A DNA stretch of 64,000 nucleotides from Amphiura filiformis (taxonomy: Eukaryota > Echinodermata > Ophiuroidea > Amphilepidida > Amphiuridae): NCBI RefSeq assembly GCF_039555335.1, contig NC_092636.1:3501371-3565370 (forward strand), in the 5' to 3' direction. The notes under the pieces are model-generated. The model saw only the letters and a program-made list of their open reading frames with translations, had not been told where the DNA came from and did not search any database. This document shows, piece after piece, positions 56,995 through 64,000 of this stretch. Position numbers and translations under genes: made by a program. Position 1 is the first letter of the stretch, and each line of letters starts with the position of its first letter.

Positions 56995-57575
56995 ATTATA
57001 TTTGGTTAAAGGTGAAAAGATATACATTAATCACTGAAATTATGAGTCCATTCAGTGGAAACACCTGGATCTCCTACCCACAAGAAGATCACCACTCGGT
57101 CACCATAGCGGAAGGTCTTCATCGCAGCTGTTTTCTAAGATTCAGGTATATGTCATTTTGATAGCAAATTTGAGGCAAGCCAGTGAGGAAGGTTGGTGGT
57201 AGGAATGTGCCTGTTCTCGAATAGTGTCCTGTGCCCTATTCTCAGTTTGTCAAGCTACCATTCACGACAGAGGGGTCAGTTAACTAAATCAACCATATTG
57301 TGGTCCAGCCATGTCCTCTAGTTAGTGAAACCTATTTTAGAATTTTAAGTCCTACCTTCATAATATCAGGTTTGGTGTGATCAATGCTGTTGAGCCTTGA
57401 CTGAAGAGTGGCTCATGGAGCAGTCGGAAGACCTCCATTTTGTTGACATAGAAGGTTTCAAGAAAAATTGCAACGGGTGCATTGAGGTATGCAGTGACCA
57501 TGTTCAAGAGTGAGATAGAAGGAATTTAGCTAGTCCTCTTACAAAGTACCTTGTTCTTATTGACCGCCTCTCAAA
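56978..57575 (+). mobile_element. Decayed mariner transposon, right part
   Basis: Resumes the mariner frame: ESIQWKHLDLLPTRRS near 57046 corresponds to the family's ESMEWKHPxSPxPKK. Near 57405 EEWLMEQSEDLHFVDIEGF followed by KKNCNGCIEV is a recognisable transposase C terminus. The right terminal repeat (ACAAAGTACCTTGTTCTTATTGACCGCCTCTC) is the inverse of the left one at 46803. The middle of the transposase is badly degraded. Confidence 0.65.
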
Positions 57576-58013
57576 TTAGGAGTATTGTATTTCTTACTTT
57601 TTTTCTCCTTCATTTGACATCACTTGGGGGGGGTTATACCTTCGTGGCATTTCAAGATATGCCCATTTAAGACCAAATGGTTAGTGAGTAGTAAGTAACA
57701 TGCACTTCCATAGGGTGCGCCTGTACGGCCCGCCAAAAATAATAGGTTAAAACACGAAACTTCGGAGGTTTTGCATTTGCCACTAGAACGTCTGTTAGAA
57801 AATTCAATAAAAATGACTGACCTCTTCATCTGGTCTTCGGCGTATACTATGCCTACGCGGGTGTATAGGATTTTATCAAATACACCGCTTTAATAGTAAA
57901 AAAGCCTAGACAGATGTTTTGCTTTTTAAAAAACGTGCCAATTTTACCAAATGATTTTAGAAGTGTAAGTCTTAATCGGAGCTGACATTCACGGCGATAG
58001 TTTGAAACAGAAT

Positions 58014-58185
58014 ATGCCCCGAAACGGTACATTTTTGGTTGTAATGGGTTTATTATTTATTCTATCATTTCATCTTTCAAATCCTGGTGAAGCTGTATTC
58101 AATCTCTGTTCGCCTTTCTGTCCACAGGCCTATCAAAAATCCATCCACGTGTTGAATGCTTGGCGTGATGAACATCGAGTGTCAG
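58014..58185 (+). CDS. Candidate first exon of a small secreted protein
   Basis: ATG at 58014 opens 57 codons that end at a good splice donor (GTGTCAG|GTAATT), phase 1. Residues 1-28 look like a signal peptide: MPRNG, hydrophobic run TFLVVMGLLFILSFHL, then SNPGEA. The mature start is VFNLCSPFCPQAYQ with two cysteines, followed by a polar helix (KSIHVLNAWRDEHRVS). A phase-1 intron right after a signal-peptide exon is common in animal secreted proteins, and exon 1 of the vWD gene has the same phase. The downstream exon was not found: 58498-59546 is a Helentron-like element, and no clear acceptor plus frame was seen in the remaining window. Family unknown. This could be a chance frame. Confidence 0.4.
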
Positions 58186-58497
58186 GTAATTTTACATCTG
58201 AGATCTTGGTAAATTGAGAAAAGCTATACAATAATGTATAATATTGCCAAAACCGCGGTTAAGCCGCCAAATTGCGTTAGTTCGCTTAACCACAGCTTCA
58301 CCCCGGCCTTATGTCTATTTAACAACAGAGCCCGGTTTTGGATATTGTTTGCAAGTATTTTTCCTTGTAAGATCCAATTCAATCCCGGTCTGTTATTACT
58401 TCCCCATCCTCATCTTGCAGGGCAACCATCTGTGATCTGCCAAGTGTTAATGCTTGTTTTGTCTTTTTGTAGCTTCTAAGGTTTGCTGTAACTTTTT

Positions 58498-59546
58498 ACA
58501 CAGCCGTGACGTTACAGGTTCTTTCTTCTTTCTTCTGCCGACCATTACATTTGCTCTAGCTCTCACATGCTTACACAGATTTTGACCTAACTTTGTCACA
58601 ACCATCATTGACCATGCCCCTACATGTCACATGAAACTCGTGGGGTCAAAGGTCACGCAGGGGAAGCAGGGGTCAAAAACGTGATTTCAACTCAAGATGC
58701 TTCTTCTCCCATAGATTACGTATGACAGTGACATAACTTGCACACATGCATTGTTATTACCCAGTGTCTATGGGGTCCTCACATATTTGGGGTCAAAGGT
58801 CATTAAGGGGTCATTTCCGGTATAAAACGAAAAACCTTCAACAAATTTTATCAGCCAAGAAAAACATTGGAGAGTGATGGTATATTCACACATGAATTTT
58901 GTTTACCTAATGTACATGTGGTATTTCTTCATTTGGGGTCAAAGTTCATTAAGAGGTCACTTCCGGTATAAAACGAAATACCTTCAAAAAAATTTATCAG
59001 CCAAGAGAAACATAGGAGAGTGATGGTATGTTCACACATAAATTGTAGTTATCCTGTGTATATGTGGTATTTTTTAGGGTCAAAGGTCATTAAGGGGCCA
59101 CTTCCGGTATAAAACGAAATACCTTTAAAAATGCTTCTCCCACAAATTACGTAGGACAGTGACACCACTTGCACACATGCATTGTAATTACCCAGTGTCT
59201 ATGGGGTCCTCACAGATTTGGAGTCAAAGGTCATTAAGGCCTTCAAATTTTGTTATTTGCTAAGAAAAACATAGGACAGTAACGGTATGTTCACACATGA
59301 ATTGTGGTTACCCAGTTCATATGTGGTATTTTTTTATTTGGGGTCAAATGTCATTAAGGGGTCACTCTCGGTCTGAGACGAAAAAATGCCCCTTCTGTCA
59401 CAAGTAACATAGAAAAGTGGTGCCACGTGCACCCATGCATTGACATTAGCCAATGTCTATGGGCGTTTTCATATATTTTGGGGTCAAAGGTCATTAGGGG
59501 TCACAACACGGCTGTGTTCGTGGGTTAGACCACAGCTAAGTCTAGT
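58498..59546 (+). mobile_element. Helentron-like element E5, solitary copy
   Basis: Plus orientation. 5' end ACACAGCCGTGACGTTACAG, then GTTCTTTCTTCTTTC. Body of 145-bp units with GGGGTCAAAGGTCATTAAGG. Near the 3' end CACGGCTGTGTTC is the inverse of the 5' terminus, then a hairpin (GTGGGTTAGACCAC, one mismatch) and CTAAGT-CTAGT at 59542-59546. A 5' terminus that reappears inverted just inside a 3' hairpin, and a CTAGT-type end, are the features described for Helentrons and their nonautonomous derivatives. Confidence 0.65.
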
Positions 59547-59609
59547 TGACATTGTGTTCTCTTAGTTCTACCTTTATTCGTTTCCTGATGGTTTACATAC
59601 TTCCGAGTA

Positions 59610-60065
59610 CTCTGTTTTCTGAATATTGGTTTGCTGTTTCATTTCCCTCCTCTTCCTGAGAAGCTTTAGAGTGGTTTCTGAGAGTTTGTCTTCCTTCTTT
59701 TTCACTTCCTTTCCAACTACTTCCCTGGCACAGCTATTGGTTGTTACTGCTATGGTTTTGATTTTTCAGTAAGGTCTCACTCCTTCATTGTATGTTCCAG
59801 TGCATCAAACTTGTTTTGTAAGGGTAACTAGAACTCTAATGAATGTTGGTGTAGCTTGTCTAGGTTCAAATTGGCTGTCTTCTTGCGCATTAGCTTGGCT
59901 CTTACAAGTTTCGTGTTAATGCGGATCTTAGCTCTTACTATTCTGTGGTCACTGCCTGTGTTGAATTTGTTGAGAACAGATACATCTGTAACAATGTGTT
60001 GCTTGTCTGAGAGGATGGATTCAATTTCATTCTTGGTTGTGGCATTTGGACTTCGGACAAATCAT
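59610..60065 (-). mobile_element. RTE-type LINE fragment (endonuclease C terminus and linker)
   Basis: Minus-strand frame RSPNATTKNEIESILSDKQ, HIVTDVSVLNKFNTGSDHRI, VRAKIRINTKLVRAKLMRKK is the C-terminal part of an APE-type endonuclease (GSDHR is the catalytic His motif). A shifted frame downstream gives SETTLKLLRKRREMK, the usual linker before the RT. Stops and frameshifts follow, and no RT is present. The clade call (RTE-like) rests on the wording of these motifs. Confidence 0.7.
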
Positions 60066-60540
60066 ACAAGTCCGCATGCTTTCAACTCGGCTGGTACACA
60101 CACGTGGGTCGACAACGCGATATAGTATAGACGAATCCAATTTCACGCATTCCTACACCTCAGTGGCAGCCATAAAAGGGTCACCGCTGAGTATATCTCA
60201 CCTGAAATGTGAAATGATGCGTCCTTGGCAGGAATTTTAAACTGCATTCCATCACCCGTGTTACATGTAGACAAAAGAATGATGAAAGTTTACAACACAA
60301 TACAATATAAAATCCGATTTTTAAGCGGCTTTAATCCACCCAATTGGGCAGTTACAACACCAGCTTGGTGCGCCGGGGACCCAGTAATGGCCGACCAAAT
60401 CCTGACCATGACTTGCCTCGATAGATTCGTCTATATGATTGTAATCGACGGGGATTAACTCATTATCTATCATTGCGTTTAAGTCCCCGTGAGAAATGGG
60501 GGGCTTTGATTCCTTGGCAAGCCAATTATGCCCATGTGTA

Positions 60541-60645
60541 GGGGTGTGCAATAATTATGCCCCCTGCCAGTGGTGGAAAAATTGGGGGCGGGGGCTCTGA
60601 TTTTTAGGCAAGCCCAAAGTGGGCGGGGTAAGTATTTTTGGCCGG
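60541..60645. mobile_element. Truncated Harbinger-type MITE, same family
   Basis: Starts GGGGTGTGCAATAATTATGC and has the family interior (GGCAAGCCCAAAGTGGG, TATTTTTGGC). The right inverted repeat is missing. Confidence 0.6.
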
Positions 60646-61149
60646 TCAAAAAATAATCATTATTTGTCAAACACATTGGCATATACTTGTTTTTCTCTTA
60701 AGATCCCTGTTCTCACAGTGAGTTTTTGGTTTTATCCTTTTTGATCTTATACAGGAAGAGAGTTATTTCTTGGATGAGAGATACTCAAGTTGTACTACCT
60801 GGGGTAGGGGGTGGAGGTACCAAGTGGAATATCTGGTAGCTGTGGTATTAAGGACATGAATAAAATTCAAATGTATACTTAGGTGAAAAGTATTAATAAC
60901 CAGATTGTACAAATAAAAGTTCAGAGAATATCATTGCTCTGATTTGCATCGAAAATGATGCAAATCGTTTTTATTCCCAAGAGGAAAAAGAAAAAGAGAA
61001 AAGTTTTGCTTGCACGATATATTGTGCTCTTGTGTTATTTTTTGTGTTGTTTTAATGTGAATTAAATGGTAAGAACACCACAGTTGTATGAATCTTGGTT
61101 GCATTCTTTTGAAGTGTGAGGAATATAAAGTCAAAATATCCGGAGCAGT

Positions 61150-61640
61150 GGTACAGGTATAGTATTTTACTCAACATGGAAGGACAATCCTGCAGCTACA
61201 TGATGAGTAAAGATTTTAACTAACATACATCCAAATTATTACTCAATATCAGTTGAGTCAACTTTATGTTGCTCAACAGTTGGGCAAACAGTCTGCTCAA
61301 TATCAGTTGAGTCAAATACATGTTGCTCAGCAGTTGACCAAAATTTTTACGCAAATACAGAGCCAAATATTACTCCTTGTAAATTGAATAAGGTTTTAAC
61401 ACCCTGTTGAGAAAAAGAGGTCACAGCTCAACTGTCGAGTAAGGTTGAATAAAATGAAATGTTGAGTCATGTATTGACCCCTTTACTGAGTAAAATGTTT
61501 ACTCAAAGGGGGAGTAATAATGTTGCTTCTCAACATTCGTTGAGTCAAGTTTACTCAACAAATGAGCTGTGATCTTTTTACTATCAAAAGGAGTAAGATT
61601 TTACTCAGGTTGAGTAAAATAATATTTAGAGTGTAGCAAA
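61150..61640. repeat. TTGAGTAA/TTACTCAA repeat element
   Basis: TATTTTACTCAACATG at the left and GGTTGAGTAAAATAATATT at the right form inverted ends. Inside, AATATCAGTTGAGTCAA, TGTTGCTCAACAGTTG and TTTACTCAACAAATG recur in both orientations at least twelve times. Confidence 0.6.
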
Positions 61641-61887
61641 CCTCATTTGAAAATAATGATATCGAGCCGTACTTAGTAATATCGAACCTTAAGAATAAAG
61701 GCCTTTGGTGACAGTGAACCGTATCGATAGCGAACCTTATGTATATCGGTCCTTAAGAGATAACCGGGATGACGCGCGGTTGGGGTGTTATAACAAAAAT
61801 TAATACTTGACTGAAGAGGTTCATCAGGTCTGTTAATTAATCAGCTATTAAGGGTTGACTTAAGTATTGATGGGCGAGGCAGCCAAA

Positions 61888-62075
61888 ATATCGATTTTCA
61901 TTATCTAAATCAATATATTACTGAAAATTAACACCTTGATGCTTTGCAGAAGTTCGTTCTACAAATCATAATACTTTGAAACCTTGCTTGATGTTGCTTC
62001 AGCCCTCTTTACAACATAACTCAAGAAATACAGGGCCTAGAAAGGTATATCTGTGATATAACACAGGGTAGGATG
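61888..62075. repeat. Dispersed repeat, copy B (inverted)
   Basis: Inverse of copy A: TCGATTTTCATTATCTAAAT, TGCTTCAGCCCTCTTTACAA, CATAACTCAAGAAATACAGG. Confidence 0.7.
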
Positions 62076-62943
62076 CATCCTGCCGAAAACTGCTTTTGTT
62101 GAAAAACACCTTATATCAGTGATTATTTTGATAATTTTTTGATGTGTTCTCTAAATTGGGCAAGTGGATGTAAGGGGTTTTGAAACAAAGCTCATATTAT
62201 TCGCACCATAATAGGACGAGGGTAACATTATACTTATCCATCTAGGAGTGGAACTTTGATGAAAAGTCATCATCACTTCACCAAGTATTTAAGGTTAGCA
62301 ACTATTTCAAACTGTTCGACTTGGTGGTTCAAAGCATCTTGCGAATGGTATTGAGCTTTGGCAAAAATTGCATAGATCATTTTATAGCGAGTGTGTAGAT
62401 AGACTACTTTGAAGTCCGATTGTTATTTTACTTTTTTTTAATATTGTTATTATTTTGAGTTTTTCTTTAAAAATACTCAGTGGCGTTATCAAGAGAGGGC
62501 CCCCCAATCGTTGCGTTTCTTTAAGATTTTCTTTGAGAGAGGGCACTGTATACGTATACCGTTATTTTTCATACTATGATACTTATCAAGAGTGGGATCT
62601 CTTTATGTCGGAGTTCGTTCCCGGGTCGTGAATGTTTCGGGGGAGTGGTCATTTGATGGGAAAGCATACTCAAATTCAACAGCAGCAGTAAAAGGAGCCC
62701 TCTCTTTTGGGGACATTTGTGGGGAAACGGTGTACTTTAATTGGGAGCGCTATAACGGTGTATAGGTGATTTCGCAAAGCAGAAATGTATTCGGGAGTGC
62801 TTATAGATTGAAAATAACAATATACGTGAAGCAGTGATTAATACTTGACTGTAGTATTGCCCAGATCAGATAAAATAATGCCAAGATCACAAAAAAAAAG
62901 GGAAAAATAAATCATCAGACCAAACCAATAATGGCATAATCTA

Positions 62944-63165
62944 GTGTGTAGAAGAATTCAAATATCATGTATTTTTGTAGGTCCTATGGTTCTTGAGTTA
63001 TGTTGTAAAGAGGGCTGAAACAACAACACTTTTGTAAAACGTACATAACTCATAAACAACAATAAATCAAACTATATAATTTGTAGACTGAACTTTTGCA
63101 AAACATCAAAGTGTTATTTCTAAGTAAAATATTAATTGGCTGCTTCGACCAACGAAAATGAGTCT
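62944..63165. repeat. Dispersed repeat, copy C
   Basis: Same orientation as copy A: GTGTGTAGAAGAATTCAAAT, GGTTCTTGAGTTATGTTGTA, AAACGTACATAACTCATAAA, CAACAATAAATCAA. Confidence 0.75.
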
Positions 63166-63611
63166 ACCCTTAAACTGAATTCTGAATTGTAATTTACATG
63201 ATGACTTTATATTATTATACCTACGGTTTTATTAAACATTAGCTATGAAACTACGAAGTGCTAAAATTGAATAAATAACAATGGTTTATACTAATAGATA
63301 ACTTATAATAATTATTTTATACGATAACCACATGTTAATCCATCATCTTCATTACTGACGAATATTAAGCTGAAAGGAAAAATAAAAAACAGTTAATAAT
63401 TATATTTGATGTTTGTAATATTTATCAGATAAACTAGAGACATTGTTTTAAAAAATCAAATGCTACATGCGTTCCTATGCATTATAACGCTCTGTGAGCA
63501 TACAAGATTTTAAGCAAAAATAAGTTTGAATCAATGCAATGATTTCAGTAAAGAAGTGAATAATAACAAGATTAATAATATATAAACGTTACCAATATGA
63601 AACTGTTTTAA

Positions 63612-63767
63612 TTAATAGCATCCTCGCATGTTGTTTCTGTAGTCACATACAGTGTCGCCATCGCAAGCATATGGTTGACAGTTCCAACCCCTGGTAGCAG
63701 GTCGATTTTCTGGCCCTTCGCAGACGCAACTTTCGTCACAGGTCTCAGATATGACCGCATCTGATTG
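63612..63767 (-). CDS. Last coding exon of a cysteine-rich (probably secreted) protein
   Basis: On the minus strand a strong acceptor (ATTTATTTTGTAG|CAATCA) is followed by 51 in-frame codons and a stop (TAA at 63612-63614). The peptide has ten cysteines in 51 residues: ETCDESCVCEGPENRP, then RGWNCQPYACDGDTVCDY and a C-terminal GCY. The density and pairing (C-x3-C-x-C, C-x4-C, C-x5-C) point to an extracellular disulfide-rich domain. I cannot name the family. It is the 3' end of a gene that begins to the right of the window. It lies on the same strand as the vWD gene and 32 kb upstream of it, so it could be a separate neighbour with similar ecology. No clear AATAAA is seen close to the stop. 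Confidence 0.6.
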   Translation of the reverse strand, partial: QSDAVISETCDESCVCEGPENRPATRGWNCQPYACDGDTVCDYRNNMRGCY

Positions 63768-64000
63768 CTACAAAATAAATCATTATTCCTGTGAAGAATA
63801 TTCCTTACAATAATGGCAAAGTTTGACTGCCTTGGATTTCACCCTCTAGAGGGCATACTAACCTATTTTTGACTAGTGTAGCATGCGGTTGCCGATCCCA
63901 TATCACGTTTCACGTTAATTTCGCCATCTCTCTATTCATGCGCGTATTTTGGGGGGGCTTTGGGGCGCCAGCCCCGGGATCAAAGTAGGGGCGGCAAAAA

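Overview
This is a eukaryotic, AT-rich, gene-poor and transposon-rich window. Spliced exons with GT/AG borders, phase-1 signal-peptide exons, vWD and C8 domains, Penelope, RTE-like, CR1-like, mariner, Tc1 and Helentron-like repeats, and very frequent AGGCCTA-type palindromes fit an invertebrate deuterostome. An ambulacrarian (echinoderm or hemichordate) is my best guess. This rests on general impression and no search was run.

Genes. The clearest host gene runs on the minus strand from the start codon at 31723 leftwards to at least 1106. Six coding exons (31573-31723, 28030-28235, 5761-5904, about 5417-5599, 4053-4200, 1106-1285) join in frame. They encode a secreted protein with a signal peptide, one vWD domain and a C8 domain, and the gene continues beyond the left edge. 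Its 22-kb second intron holds most of the repeats in the left half. At the right edge, 63612-63767 (minus) is the last coding exon of another cysteine-rich protein. A plus-strand first exon of a small secreted protein is likely at 58014-58185. All other protein-coding signal belongs to transposable elements.

Layout. 1-13.5 kb: the 3' exons of the vWD gene, a CR1-like LINE tail with a MITE in it, several tandem repeats, and two copies of a 475-bp element around an ATCGAT-rich array. 14.2-18.8 kb: a head-to-tail series of Helentron-like elements made of 145-bp repeats. 19.2-21.8 kb: two tandem copies of a 1.25-kb element with inverted ends. 21.8-41 kb: many MITEs among unremarkable intron and intergenic sequence, plus vWD exons 2 and 1. 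41-43.7 kb: a GGATATCC-rich minisatellite split by a Tc1-like element. 46.2-46.55 kb: a TTAA block. 46.8-57.6 kb: a decayed mariner split by a 9.6-kb block whose two ends are inverted, identical Penelope 3' ends. 58-64 kb: the secreted-peptide exon, a second Helentron-like element, an RTE-type LINE fragment, and the terminal cysteine-rich exon.

Most noteworthy: (1) the Penelope-bounded 9.6-kb block in a mariner, flanked by a 17-bp direct repeat; (2) the Helentron-like concatemer, whose 3' hairpin shows a compensatory base change between family members; (3) a hAT-type MITE with a perfect 8-bp target duplication inside a tRNA-derived SINE; (4) a MITE end that abuts or supplies the splice donor of a vWD exon.
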